42,319 bases of DNA from Candidatus Neptunochlamydia vexilliferae (GCF_015356785.1 NZ_JAAEJV010000014.1:1-42319); one strand, 5' to 3'; positions 17,343 through 26,631 are shown, numbered from the stretch's first letter. The notes: a model not told the origin generated them from the sequence alone. Translations and numbers: made by a program.

Positions 17343-18083
17343 TTAGCTTAAGGTTCCTTCCATGGCAAGAAAAAGAGGAAATTCTTTTCGGGCGCGGTTC
17401 TCCATTTTTGCCCACTTTCCAGTGCTCATTTTTGGCGAATCCCACTCTTCCATGCGGGTAATCGCAAGGCCTGCCTCTCCCATCCACGTCACGTAAGTTG
17501 AGAGGGGAACATGGTAGGAAAAAGTTTTTTCTGACTTTCCCCCCTTGCTTGGGTGCATCTGAATCGGAATTTCCATCGGAGAGAGGTAGCGGTCGATCCG
17601 CCGGTATTGGATCTTTCTTCCTTCATCAACCCCCCAGCTCGACTGCCGCGGGATCCGGTAACAGGGATGGTTGAGAACCAGGGTGAGCGTCCCCCCTTTC
17701 CGGAGGTGCTTGGCTCCATTGGCAATTGCCTTTGCCCCATCGGTCATATTCTGGAGCGCTAAAATGATGAAAACATGGCTAAAATCGCCCTCTACTTTCA
17801 GCGGTTTGGTAGCATCTCCGAGCATAAACCGATGATTCGACCGCTTCTCTCCCTTTTGAAGCAGTGATTTTGCCGCATCGACCCCCACATAGCGCACCCC
17901 CTTTGGGAGTTGCCGGGCAAAAACCCCTTGTCCACACCCAAGGTCGAGGACCGCATCTTCCTCACCGAAGGAGTACCACTCCTTCAGCCTTGGGAAGATC
18001 ACCTCTTTGTGGTAGGTATGTCCCTCCTTAGCAACGAGGGTATCATACCATTTACCAACCTGCTTCCATGACGTATCTTTCAT
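17343..18083 (-). CDS. Class I SAM-dependent methyltransferase
   Basis: 246 residues. Motif I is V-L-D-L-G-C-G-Q-G at about 45-53, with an acidic motif II region (V-G-V-D-A-A-K) and the L-R-K-G-G-T-L-T-L-V strand of post-motif II near 128-137. A conserved N-H-P-C-Y-R-I-P segment follows. Substrate is not evident; the fold matches Methyltransf_11/25-type enzymes. It is first in a two-gene operon with glmS and divergent from the MgtE-like gene. Confidence 0.85.
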   Translation of the reverse strand: MKDTSWKQVGKWYDTLVAKEGHTYHKEVIFPRLKEWYSFGEEDAVLDLGCGQGVFARQLPKGVRYVGVDAAKSLLQKGEKRSNHRFMLGDATKPLKVEGDFSHVFIILALQNMTDGAKAIANGAKHLRKGGTLTLVLNHPCYRIPRQSSWGVDEGRKIQYRRIDRYLSPMEIPIQMHPSKGGKSEKTFSYHVPLSTYVTWMGEAGLAITRMEEWDSPKMSTGKWAKMENRARKEFPLFLAMEGTLS

Positions 18084-18102
18084 AAAGATCCATTTTACCC
18101 AA

Positions 18103-18130
18103 TTGACATTTATGGCAAAAGAGGTAAATC
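18103..18130 (+). promoter_or_regulatory. Putative promoter of the MgtE-like gene (leaderless)
   Basis: TTGACA (18103-18108), a 16-base spacer, then TAAATC (18125-18130), seven bases before the ATG at 18138. The expected transcript starts at the ATG itself. No Shine-Dalgarno sequence lies at a usable distance. Confidence 0.45.
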
Positions 18131-18137
18131 TAATGAC

Positions 18138-19118
18138 ATGTCAGAAAGAGACTTGAGCAAGCCCCTTAGAGATTTCATCGTTCCCGTTAGGACTACCATC
18201 CACGTTGACCATACTGTTGAAGAAGCCCTCCGCTACCTCCGTGATAAACATATCACCGATGAAATTATTTATATCTATGTGGTTGATGAGCACCGGAAGC
18301 TCCTTGGCGTTGTCCCCACCCGCCGCCTTCTCCTCACCGAGCCAGAAGTGCCCATTACCGAGATCATGGGAACACATCTTTTTAGCCTCAAAGGAGACCA
18401 GACTCTCCAAGAGGCGATGGAGTTTTTAGAGACCCACCACCTCCTCGCCCTTCCCGTTGTTGACGATAACAACCATCTTTTAGGGGTGATCGATGTCAGC
18501 GTCTACCTTGAAGAAAAGGTCGACATTGCGTCGGCCCGTCACCGTTCTGACGTTTTTCAGCTGCTGGGGATGTATGTCGAAGAGGGGAAGAAAGCCACCC
18601 CTTGGCAAGGGTACCGCTCTCGGATGCCATGGATCTTTTGTAATATGCTTGGAGGATTTGCCTGCGCCATTATTGCTGTGGTCTATGAGGTGGTCCTTGC
18701 TAAAGTTCTCCTTCTCGCTATGTTCATCCCCCTTGTCCTCACCCTTTCCGAGTCGATCTCGATGCAATCGATGGCGCAGAGTATGCAGCTTCTCAAGAAG
18801 AATACCCGCCGGTCGAAATATACCTGGGCATGCCTCTTTCGAGAGTGGCAGATCGTAGCTCTGATTGCAGCCACCTCCGGGATGATCGTCGGCTCGGTCT
18901 CCCTCCTCTGGGGGGATGGGATCGTTCCTGGACTGACCATTGCCTTTGGGATCATGATCTCGGTCTATGTCACCTCGACGATCGGCTCAGCGGTCCCGCT
19001 GATCCTCCATGCCCGGAAATGGGACCCCCGCGTGGCTGCCGGCCCTGTGGTCCTCATGTTCGCCGACGTCCTCACCACCCTGATTTACCTCTCTTTAGGG
19101 ACATGGTGGCTCCTTTAA
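18138..19118 (+). CDS. MgtE-like divalent cation transporter lacking the N domain
   Basis: 326 residues. Two CBS motifs (about 10-75 and 77-135) precede a C-terminal membrane domain of about five hydrophobic segments (about 160-326). The pore-region pattern W-D-P-R-V-A-A-G-P-V-V near 293-303 matches the D-P-A-x-A-x-G-P of MgtE Mg2+ channels. Standard MgtE is about 450 residues and has a superhelical N domain before the CBS pair; here it is absent. Gating by cytosolic Mg2+ may therefore differ. It is the first gene of an operon, one base before the Fe-S photolyase start. Confidence 0.82.
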   Translation: MSERDLSKPLRDFIVPVRTTIHVDHTVEEALRYLRDKHITDEIIYIYVVDEHRKLLGVVPTRRLLLTEPEVPITEIMGTHLFSLKGDQTLQEAMEFLETHHLLALPVVDDNNHLLGVIDVSVYLEEKVDIASARHRSDVFQLLGMYVEEGKKATPWQGYRSRMPWIFCNMLGGFACAIIAVVYEVVLAKVLLLAMFIPLVLTLSESISMQSMAQSMQLLKKNTRRSKYTWACLFREWQIVALIAATSGMIVGSVSLLWGDGIVPGLTIAFGIMISVYVTSTIGSAVPLILHARKWDPRVAAGPVVLMFADVLTTLIYLSLGTWWLL

Positions 19119-19119
19119 G

Positions 19120-20616
19120 ATGGGAAGTTTAAGACTTGTTTTAGGTGATCAGCTAAGTGAAACCCTGACAGCGCTTGAAGGGTGTGATAAGAAAAAAGAC
19201 TCTATCCTTTTCTGCGAAACACTTGATGAGTTTACACATGTCAAACACCACAAGAAAAAAATTGCCTTTTTGATCTCTGCTCGTCGCCACTTTGCATCGC
19301 TGCTTAAAAAGAAAAAGTATCCCGTCTACTATGTCGAGCTGACACAAGACTCTCTTTCCACTGTCATTCAAAAGGTGATGCAAGACAAGAAATTGAGCCG
19401 CCTGATCGTGACTTTTCCAAGCGAGTATCATGTTTTAAAAGAGCTTGAGGCCCTTAAAGTCGAGCTAGAAATACGTTCCGATACCCGCTTCCTTTCCACT
19501 CCAGAAGAGTTTGCCGCTTGGGCGAAGGGGAGGAAAGAGCTCATGATGGAGTTTTTCTATCGTGAGATGCGAAAAAAACACCAAGTTTTAATGGAGCAAA
19601 AGGGGCCGATTGGAGGGAAGTGGAACTATGATGCTGAAAACCGAAACCCTCCCAAAGAGGGGCTCCAGGTTCCTCCTCCTTACGAGGAAAAACAAGATAG
19701 AATAACACAAGAGGCCTTAGCCCTTGTAAAACGCCACTTCTCTACCCACTTTGGAGACCTTGCCCCCTTTTATTTTGCAGTGACTCGCGAGGGGGCTTTA
19801 AAGGCTCTCGATCTTTTTATCACCGAGCGCCTTCCCCTTTTTGGCCACTATCAAGATGCCATGATCGAAAAAGAGCCCTGGATGTTTCACTCCCATATCA
19901 GTTTCTACATCAATACCGGTTTGCTCGAGCCGTTAGAGGTGATCGAAAGGGCTGAAGAGGCCTACCAAAAAGAAAAGGCCCCCCTCAGCGCTGTTGAAGG
20001 ATTTATTCGACAGATCTTAGGATGGCGGGAGTATGTGCGAGGCATCTACTGGCTGAAGATGCCCCAGTATGCAACCCTCAATTTTTTCAACGCAAAGCGT
20101 TCCCTTCCCGAGTTTTTCTGGACAGGAAAAACCCCGATGAACTGTTTAGCTCAGTGTGTTCGAGAGACAAAGGAGAATGCCTATGCCCACCACATTCAGC
20201 GTCTCATGGTTTTGGGAAATTTTGCATTGATTGCAGGGCTTTACCCCGATGAGGTGAATGAGTGGTATTGGATCGTCTACGCTGATGCCTACCAATGGGT
20301 CGAGCTTCCAAATGTTACTGGTATGATTCTCTATGCCGATGGGGGGATTTTAGGAACCAAGCCCTATGCCGCCAGTGGGGCTTACATCAATAAAATGTCC
20401 AACTACTGCAAAAACTGCGCCTACAATGTCAAAGAAAAAAATGGGGAAAAGGCCTGCCCTTTCAACTATCTTTACTGGGATTTTCTCTTGAGAAATCAGA
20501 CGAAGCTTTCTGATAACAGGCGCCTTCAGATGATCTACCGGACCCTTCAAAAAATGGATCCTGAACGGATCAAGATGATCAAAGAAGATGCAGAAGGGTT
20601 TCTTACTTCTCTTTAA
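19120..20616 (+). CDS. Fe-S bacterial cryptochrome/photolyase (PhrB-like, (6-4) type)
   Basis: 498 residues, the length of the PF04244 deoxyribodipyrimidine photolyase-related family. These FAD enzymes repair UV (6-4) photoproducts and carry a 4Fe-4S cluster. The N-terminus (L-R-L-V-L-G-D-Q-L-S) is characteristic. Four Cys candidates for the cluster are visible: one in the N-C-L-A-Q-C segment, then C-K-N-C and the A-C-P-F-N Cys near the C-terminus. The flavin-region block H-H-I-Q-R-L-M-V-L-G-N-F is intact. It follows the MgtE-like gene and converges with the class I photolyase, overlapping it by 14 bases. Confidence 0.9.
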   Translation: MGSLRLVLGDQLSETLTALEGCDKKKDSILFCETLDEFTHVKHHKKKIAFLISARRHFASLLKKKKYPVYYVELTQDSLSTVIQKVMQDKKLSRLIVTFPSEYHVLKELEALKVELEIRSDTRFLSTPEEFAAWAKGRKELMMEFFYREMRKKHQVLMEQKGPIGGKWNYDAENRNPPKEGLQVPPPYEEKQDRITQEALALVKRHFSTHFGDLAPFYFAVTREGALKALDLFITERLPLFGHYQDAMIEKEPWMFHSHISFYINTGLLEPLEVIERAEEAYQKEKAPLSAVEGFIRQILGWREYVRGIYWLKMPQYATLNFFNAKRSLPEFFWTGKTPMNCLAQCVRETKENAYAHHIQRLMVLGNFALIAGLYPDEVNEWYWIVYADAYQWVELPNVTGMILYADGGILGTKPYAASGAYINKMSNYCKNCAYNVKEKNGEKACPFNYLYWDFLLRNQTKLSDNRRLQMIYRTLQKMDPERIKMIKEDAEGFLTSL

Positions 20617-22006
20617 TTCTTTCAAAGGCTGCAAGAGCTTCTTCTCTTGAAGCTTTTAGATCGACAATCGGAAGAGGATAGTCTTTTCCTAAAACAATCC
20701 CTGCTTGCTCGAGGATCTCTTCGGGGGCTTCCCAGGGACGGAAAAGGTACTTATCGGAAAGTTTTGCGAGCTCGGGCACATATTTGCGGGTATAGTCGCC
20801 TTGAGGGTCAAACTTTTCCCCTTGGGTGATCGGGTTAAAGATCCGGAAGTAGGGGGCAGCATCGGCGCCACACCCTCCGATCCACTGCCAGCTGGCGCTA
20901 TTATTGGCAAGGTCAGCATCGAAGAGACAGTCCCAAAACCAAGCCTCTCCTTCGTGCCAGTGTAGGAGGAGGTTTTTCACCAGAAAAGAACCAACAACCA
21001 TCCGCATTCGGTTATGCATGTAGCCGGTGGCGTAAAGCTCCCGCATCCCTGCATCGACAAAGGGGTAACCCGTGTGTCCTGTTTGCCAAGCTTTAAGGAG
21101 TTTAGGATCTTTTTTCCATTGAAAGCGGTCAAACTTTTCTTGGAGATTTTTTTCAGGAAGGGAGGGAAAGTGGTAGAGGAGGTTATGGGAAAATTCTCGC
21201 CATCCGAGCTCACTTAAGAAGTGGTTGGTGTCATGGCCTTCTTCTATTTTGGAGACGTCTGCCCACAGTTGGTGGGGAGAAATTTCCCCAAAATGGAGGT
21301 GGGGGGAAAGGCGAGAGACATGGGCTTGTGCGGGCAAATCCCGTCCCACTTTATATCCTTTGAGCCCCTCTTTGAGGAAGATTTCCCACCTTTTTTCCGC
21401 TCCGGCTTCTCCAGGCTCCCACCCCGAAAAAACCTCTTTTCCCCAAGGCTTTTTAGGAAGAAGGTCGATGGCGTTGAGAGTGAGACTGGAAGGGGGGAGA
21501 GGGGCGCAAGTGAGAGTTGGCTTAGGGAGAGGAGTTCTTGGAGGCTCTCCCTTTAAACAGCTGGTCTTGTAAAAGGGGGTAAACACCTTATAAGGGGTTC
21601 CATCTCCTTTTGTGGTTTCCCACGGTTCCCATAAAAGAGAGCCATTAAAACTTTGGACATCGAGCCCCTCTTTTTTGAGGTGCTCTTTCAGTTTTTTGTC
21701 TCTTGTGATGGCCCAAGGCTCGTAGCACCGGTTCCAGTAAACCCCTTCAGCGCCTGTTTCTTTGATGAGCTGGGGGAGGATGTTTAGGGGATCTCCCTTG
21801 TAGAAAGCTAAGTGGCCGTTGAAAGAATCACTCAGCGCTTTGAGAGAGTGGTGGAGCCAGAGCCGGCTTGCCTCTCCCATCACCCACTTTCCAGGATGGG
21901 TGTCATTAAGGATATAGAGAGGGAGGACCTCTCCTTTTTGAGCAGCTTCTGATAAGGCGGGGTGGTCCTGGCATCTTAAATCTTGGCGAAACCAGACAAT
22001 CCTCAT
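20603..22006 (-). CDS. phr: Class I deoxyribodipyrimidine (CPD) photolyase
   Basis: 467 residues, the standard length. It uses FADH- and blue light to split cyclobutane pyrimidine dimers. The start I-V-W-F-R-Q-D-L-R opens the N-terminal antenna-chromophore domain. The C-terminal FAD domain shows W-R-E-F, the M-R-E-L-Y-A-T-G-Y-M-H-N-R block, and N-N-S-A-S-W-Q-W with P-Y-F-R-I-F-N-P, all typical of photolyases rather than of signalling cryptochromes. Its ATG overlaps the permease stop as TAATG, so the two are translationally coupled. Confidence 0.94.
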   Translation of the reverse strand: MRIVWFRQDLRCQDHPALSEAAQKGEVLPLYILNDTHPGKWVMGEASRLWLHHSLKALSDSFNGHLAFYKGDPLNILPQLIKETGAEGVYWNRCYEPWAITRDKKLKEHLKKEGLDVQSFNGSLLWEPWETTKGDGTPYKVFTPFYKTSCLKGEPPRTPLPKPTLTCAPLPPSSLTLNAIDLLPKKPWGKEVFSGWEPGEAGAEKRWEIFLKEGLKGYKVGRDLPAQAHVSRLSPHLHFGEISPHQLWADVSKIEEGHDTNHFLSELGWREFSHNLLYHFPSLPEKNLQEKFDRFQWKKDPKLLKAWQTGHTGYPFVDAGMRELYATGYMHNRMRMVVGSFLVKNLLLHWHEGEAWFWDCLFDADLANNSASWQWIGGCGADAAPYFRIFNPITQGEKFDPQGDYTRKYVPELAKLSDKYLFRPWEAPEEILEQAGIVLGKDYPLPIVDLKASREEALAAFERIKEK

Positions 22007-23400
22007 TAGGGCTCATTCCAGCTTGGTTTTTTAAAGAGGAGAATAATAAAAGGCATGGCGCAGAAGCCAATAATTCCAAGAGAGAGGAAGAGCTCATAGA
22101 AGAGGATGCTTCCTGTTTCAAGGTCATCAGTAGGAAAGAAGCCAATGATGATAGAAAAAAGGGCGCCAAGAAGACCGGTACCAGCTGTGAGCCACATTCC
22201 AAAGTTTCCACCTGGGATTTTATAGGGACGAGGCGTATTTGGCTTTTTATACCTCAAAGCAATTCCAGCAGCAAACATCAAGATATACATGATCAAATAG
22301 AGCTGTGAGGCTAAGATAAGGAGAATTAAGAAAGAGCTGTTGACATCTGGCATGAAAAGGAAGATCGCTCCGAGAATCGAAACGATGATTCCCTGAAAGA
22401 TAAGCATCGCACCAGGCATGCCATGTTTGTTGACCTTATGAAGGACCGGAGGAAAGTCTCCATCTTGAGCGGCGGCAAGGAGCCCTTTGCTTGGACCCGC
22501 AGCCCAGGTACTTGTACCTCCAAGAGCGCCAAAGGTGATCATCACAGCAATGACCGGGATGGCCCAGCTAAGGTTATAAGAATCAAGGAAGATAGAAATC
22601 GCTTCCATTCCCCCTGAAGCGAGGTTGATATTTTCCTTTGGGATGACAACAGCGATCGCAAGGGTTCCTAATACAGAAAGGATGACGATAATGACTGCGG
22701 AAAGGAAGATAGCGCGGGGATAATTTTTCTGGGGGTTTTGAACATCGCGAGCGTGGACGGCTGACATTTCCATTCCTGCAAAACCGAGGAGGACTCCGAC
22801 AAGGAGAGAGAGTTTAGCGGGGCTGCTTAAGTCGGGGATGAAGCTTCCCCAGCTAAAGTCGACATGGGAGGGCTTCCCACCGCTGAGCCAAGCGATTCCT
22901 AGTCCAATGATGATGATGCCAGGAGTAATCGTGCCAAGGATTACCCCAAGGGAACTGATCCATCCCGAGACTCTCATTCCCAGAAGGTTGATCAATGTTA
23001 CTCCCCAAAAGGTTCCAAAGATCATGCAGAACATATAGAAAGTATTATTTGCCAATGTAGGGCTAAAGATGTAGGCAACTGTTCCGGCGATAAAAGAAAG
23101 GATTGTTGGGTACCAGACCACATTTTCGGTCCAAAGGAGCCATCCAGCAAGAAATCCAAGGCGGTGGCCAAAGGCTGCTTTGACCCATGCATAGACTCCT
23201 CCTCTTTCAGGCCATCCAGTGGCTAGTTCTGCAGAGACGAGAGAAACCGGAATAAAAAAAATGAGGATCGCAACGATAAAGTAAAAGAGAGAGGAAAAGC
23301 CGTAAACAGCGGTGAATGGCCAATTTTTAATGCTACAAATCGCTGCCACATTAATCATGGCTAAGAGAAAAATATTGAGGGTGCGGGTGCTGTTTTTCAT
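22006..23400 (-). CDS. APC-family amino acid permease (GadC-like)
   Basis: 464 residues from the ATG at 23398-23400. The frame stays open 111 codons further upstream, but that part is not protein-like, and M-K-N-S-T-R-T-L-N-I-F is a normal start for the family. About 12 hydrophobic segments are present. The G-W-P-E-R-G-G-V-Y-A-W-V-K-A-A-F-G block and the following W-x-E-N-V-V-W-Y-P-T resemble the glutamate/GABA and related antiporter group. It likely exchanges amino acids with the host; the exact substrate is not readable. It is first in an operon with the CPD photolyase. Confidence 0.87.
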   Translation of the reverse strand: MKNSTRTLNIFLLAMINVAAICSIKNWPFTAVYGFSSLFYFIVAILIFFIPVSLVSAELATGWPERGGVYAWVKAAFGHRLGFLAGWLLWTENVVWYPTILSFIAGTVAYIFSPTLANNTFYMFCMIFGTFWGVTLINLLGMRVSGWISSLGVILGTITPGIIIIGLGIAWLSGGKPSHVDFSWGSFIPDLSSPAKLSLLVGVLLGFAGMEMSAVHARDVQNPQKNYPRAIFLSAVIIVILSVLGTLAIAVVIPKENINLASGGMEAISIFLDSYNLSWAIPVIAVMITFGALGGTSTWAAGPSKGLLAAAQDGDFPPVLHKVNKHGMPGAMLIFQGIIVSILGAIFLFMPDVNSSFLILLILASQLYLIMYILMFAAGIALRYKKPNTPRPYKIPGGNFGMWLTAGTGLLGALFSIIIGFFPTDDLETGSILFYELFLSLGIIGFCAMPFIILLFKKPSWNEP

Positions 23401-23445
23401 CTTTTTGTTTATAGATAATAAAGGATCCACTATAGCATGACTTAT

Positions 23446-24507
23446 ATGAAGTTGAAAAGAAAAATCCTTGTTTTTTTGCTGCCAGCCCTCCTTTTTTCGG
23501 GAGAGATGCAAAAAACGATCCAAAAAAAGGTGACCGCCTATCGGGACCAATACTCGCCGACAGGGATCGCTGTGATAGCCATTGGGGAAGATGAGGGAGA
23601 GCCTTTTCAACAAATCGTGACGCGGGGAACCCTTTCTCTGACGACGACCATCCCTGTCAACCCCTTCACCGAGTTTCGGATTGGTCCGATCACACAGCTC
23701 TTCACCGCCTCTATCTTGGCCTATTTTGTTCAAGAAGGGCAGGTCAGCCTAAACGATCCGGTCTCCAAGTTTGTCCCCAAGTCAACAGTCCTTCCCACCT
23801 ACAATGGAAAAGAGATCACTCTGGGCGACTTGGCAACGCATACTTCGGGCCTTCCCGATATGCCTTACTCGCTTTCGAGCCGCTCCTCCTTTAGTGTGAG
23901 CCAAATGTACCGCTTCCTCTCAAAATATCAGCTTCCAAGGGAGCCGGGAACCGAGTGTGAGTATTCCAACTTTGGATATGCTTTTTTGGCAAGCCTCCTC
24001 TCCCGCTTGTCGAAGCGCTCTTTCCCCGAGCTGATGAAGGATCAGATCCTCCACCCTCTCAACCTCGACGACACGGTTTTTACTTTATCGGCCGAGCAGA
24101 AAAAACGGCTTGCTACGGGGTATGAGCAGGCGAGAGGTATTTACCCTCTTTTAAGTGAAAAAGTCTACTCGATTTTTATTGGTTCGGGTGGACTCTACTC
24201 GATGCCCCGCAATATGCTCACGTTTCTCTCCTTTTGCATGGGAAGGGAAAAGACAAGTCTCAATGCCATTCTTCCTATTATGGAAACCCCTTACCATACC
24301 TTTCAAAATTTTAAGATGGCGCTGGGGTGGCAATTACGCTCTATTGAGGAAGGGGATTGTTACTGCTTAGGAGGCTCCCTCTTTGGCTTTGCCATGTATA
24401 TCGGTTACCTTCCCGATAAAGGGGTAGGAGTCGTCATTCTCACCAACCAGGGAGACTTTGACCTTACCTCTTTTGGTGAAGAGCTCTTATCTACCATGGC
24501 AAAGTAA
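23446..24507 (+). CDS. Beta-lactamase-fold (class C/PBP4-like) protein without the catalytic Ser-x-x-Lys
   Basis: 353 residues from the ATG at 23446; a candidate -10 (TATAGC, 23431-23436) makes the earlier ATG at 23437 unlikely. A short signal peptide (K-R-K-I-L-V-F-L-L-P-A-L-L-F-S) is followed by the serine beta-lactamase-like fold: R-I-G in front of the first motif, H-T-S-G-L, and Y-S-N at 173-175. At the position of Ser-x-x-Lys the sequence reads Pro81-Ile-Thr-Gln84, so both nucleophile and general base are missing, and the third motif reads L-G-G instead of H/K-x-G. It is probably a non-catalytic binding protein in the periplasm. Confidence 0.82.
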   Translation: MKLKRKILVFLLPALLFSGEMQKTIQKKVTAYRDQYSPTGIAVIAIGEDEGEPFQQIVTRGTLSLTTTIPVNPFTEFRIGPITQLFTASILAYFVQEGQVSLNDPVSKFVPKSTVLPTYNGKEITLGDLATHTSGLPDMPYSLSSRSSFSVSQMYRFLSKYQLPREPGTECEYSNFGYAFLASLLSRLSKRSFPELMKDQILHPLNLDDTVFTLSAEQKKRLATGYEQARGIYPLLSEKVYSIFIGSGGLYSMPRNMLTFLSFCMGREKTSLNAILPIMETPYHTFQNFKMALGWQLRSIEEGDCYCLGGSLFGFAMYIGYLPDKGVGVVILTNQGDFDLTSFGEELLSTMAK

Positions 24508-24665
24508 AATTTTATTGACTTGCCTGTACATAGAGGGCAGGTAAACTCTGTTCCATCGCAAACAAGCGCTCCCAAAGTTCAAAATTAAAATAGATGTTAA
24601 TGCAAAAAATAATTTTATAACAAGAGTTATTTGACTTTTCCTTATAGAGAGGGTACCCTTTACCC
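24508..24665 (+). promoter_or_regulatory. Intergenic region with leaderless promoter for the LtaS-like operon
   Basis: TTGACT (24631-24636), a 17-base spacer and TACCCT (24654-24659) end six bases before the ATG at 24666. A GCCTG/CAGGT-type imperfect inverted repeat at about 24522-24544 may terminate the upstream gene. The rest is AT-rich with nothing recognisable. Confidence 0.4.
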
Positions 24666-26627
24666 ATGGCGGCGGCACTTGTATTCCTTTTTTTAATGGC
24701 ACTTCCCTCTCTTTTTGTGAGGGTTACGATTTTGCACAGGAACTTACCTGCACGCCCCTCCCTCTTTTTCTCCTATCTCACCGGCGCCTGCCAAGATTTT
24801 TTTATCGCTTTTCAACAGCTTTTTATCCTTGTATTGATGGTGAAGGTTCTTCCCTTTGCCCAAGGGGCCCTGTTTTGGATTCTTGTGACCCTATCCTCCC
24901 TTCTTCAACTTCATCTGATTTTTGATGCTGTTCTCCACCGGAAAACAGCCATTCGGATGGAGGTCTCTTTCCTCTCCCTTTTTAACGATGCCCGCTGCTT
25001 TTGGGACTCGGCAAAGGAAAAGAAGATCTGGCGGTTTATCCCCGGAGCTCTTCTCTTTTTGTCCTTTCCCCTCTTCACCTATTGGCACTCTTGGGAGAGC
25101 TTGAGGACTCTTTCTTTGAAAGGGGAGTGGCTCCTTTTCGGCCTTCTTTTGGGAGTCGTGGGAGTTGCAGGCCACTTTTTCCTCCCAAAGAAGCTCTCTT
25201 ATGGGACCGATCATATCGTCTTTCAACATGAGATGTGGTATCTTAAAAAGCTGATCCGCTTCATCAAGAGGAAGAGTGATCGGACCGATTTAGGCTACCT
25301 TGCCCGCTCCCATTTTCAAAGCCATAATGAAAAGAAAACCGCTCCCTCATCGGAGTACCCTCTCTTTAAATATACCCAAGGGTTCACAGGCGATAAGGCT
25401 TTTAACATCCGCGTCGATGAAGGGGAGTCGCCCCATGTGATCTTCTTATTTCTAGAGTCTTTTCGGGCAAAAAATGTGGGCACTCTTGGCGCTGAAAAAG
25501 GGGTGACCCCTCACTTTGATCGGCTAGCAAAGGAGGGGATCCTCTTCACCGACTTTTATGCCAACTCGGTTCGCACCTCCCGCTCTGTTGTCTCCTCCCT
25601 TTTTGGGGTTCCTTCCGATGTGGACGCTTCGGAGCAGGCTGCTCGGACAGAAGCGCCCTTTATCGGGATTCCGCAGCTGATGCATGAAGGGAGGTACCAA
25701 ACAAGTTATCTCCACAATGGAACGGTCGAGTTCGAAAACCAAGACGCTTTCTTTGAGCTCCATGGCTACGATGCGATCCACGGGAAGGAAGAGATGATGC
25801 GGGCCTTTCCTGAGGCGCCTGTTTCGAGCTGGGGTCTTCCCGATGAATACCTGATGCACTACACCGCAGACTTTTTAGAAAAGCATAAGGATCATCCCCA
25901 GTTTCTCACCCTCTTTTCGATCACCAACCACCACCCCTGGAACCTGCCGGAGCACTATAAGCCTCCGACGCTCCCTCCAGAGATCTCCCGCACCTATAAA
26001 AAATACCTCAGCACCTTCCACTATACCGATGCGTGCTTGGGCCTTCTTATCGAGCTTCTCAAAGAAAAGGGGCTCCTTCAAAACACCCTTCTCTTCATCT
26101 TAGGTGACCATGGCTACCCGATGGGAGAGCATGGAAACTTTGTGGAGCAGCGCTACCTCTATGAGGAAAACATCCGGGTTCCCTTGCTGATCTACGGCGA
26201 GGGGCGGATCATCGAGCCCAAGCGGATCACCGCTCCCGGGAGCCAGCTCGACCTTGTTCCGACCCTGATGGACCTCCTCGATCTCCATGGGTTTAACATC
26301 TCGATTGGAAGTTCTCTGATACGAGAAAGTGAGGGGCGCCCCATCTTCTTCCACAACCCTTATGTCTTTAAAAACTTTGGGTGCCGCGCTGGAAAATATA
26401 AGTTCATCTATACCCGGATTTCCCAAGAGATCGAGCTCTACGATCTTGAAAAGGATCCCGAGGAAAAGGAAAATATTGCGCCCCAAAATCCGCAACTTGC
26501 GCAGGAGTTTCTCCAAAGTGTTAAAGACTACGAGCGCCTCTTCCACCGCCTCTACTCAGAGAAGCGAATTGTGCCCGAAGACGCTCCGATTTTCACTGGT
26601 CTATATCAGGAATCTCTGGTAACATAA
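24666..26627 (+). CDS. LtaS-like sulfatase-fold membrane enzyme (phosphoglycerol/phosphoethanolamine transferase type)
   Basis: 653 residues. Four to five hydrophobic segments fill residues 1-185, then a sulfatase-fold domain faces the periplasm. The metal/nucleophile pattern of the LtaS group is present: Glu263 in F-L-F-L-E-S-F, Thr304 in N-S-V-R-T-S-R as likely nucleophile, N-H-H-P-W, and Asp481-His482 in G-D-H-G. Such enzymes transfer phosphoglycerol or similar head groups from phospholipid to an envelope acceptor. A bacterium of this kind is not expected to make lipoteichoic acid, so the acceptor is open. It heads an operon with the SNF transporter and a paralogue at 27987. Confidence 0.85.
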   Translation: MAAALVFLFLMALPSLFVRVTILHRNLPARPSLFFSYLTGACQDFFIAFQQLFILVLMVKVLPFAQGALFWILVTLSSLLQLHLIFDAVLHRKTAIRMEVSFLSLFNDARCFWDSAKEKKIWRFIPGALLFLSFPLFTYWHSWESLRTLSLKGEWLLFGLLLGVVGVAGHFFLPKKLSYGTDHIVFQHEMWYLKKLIRFIKRKSDRTDLGYLARSHFQSHNEKKTAPSSEYPLFKYTQGFTGDKAFNIRVDEGESPHVIFLFLESFRAKNVGTLGAEKGVTPHFDRLAKEGILFTDFYANSVRTSRSVVSSLFGVPSDVDASEQAARTEAPFIGIPQLMHEGRYQTSYLHNGTVEFENQDAFFELHGYDAIHGKEEMMRAFPEAPVSSWGLPDEYLMHYTADFLEKHKDHPQFLTLFSITNHHPWNLPEHYKPPTLPPEISRTYKKYLSTFHYTDACLGLLIELLKEKGLLQNTLLFILGDHGYPMGEHGNFVEQRYLYEENIRVPLLIYGEGRIIEPKRITAPGSQLDLVPTLMDLLDLHGFNISIGSSLIRESEGRPIFFHNPYVFKNFGCRAGKYKFIYTRISQEIELYDLEKDPEEKENIAPQNPQLAQEFLQSVKDYERLFHRLYSEKRIVPEDAPIFTGLYQESLVT

Positions 26628-26631
26628 GTGG

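Noticed and set aside
23401-23733. 111-codon N-terminal extension of the amino acid permease
   Set aside because: The extension is Arg/Gly-rich, overlaps the divergent gene at 23446 and is not like family N-termini; the ATG at 23400 fits the permease start.
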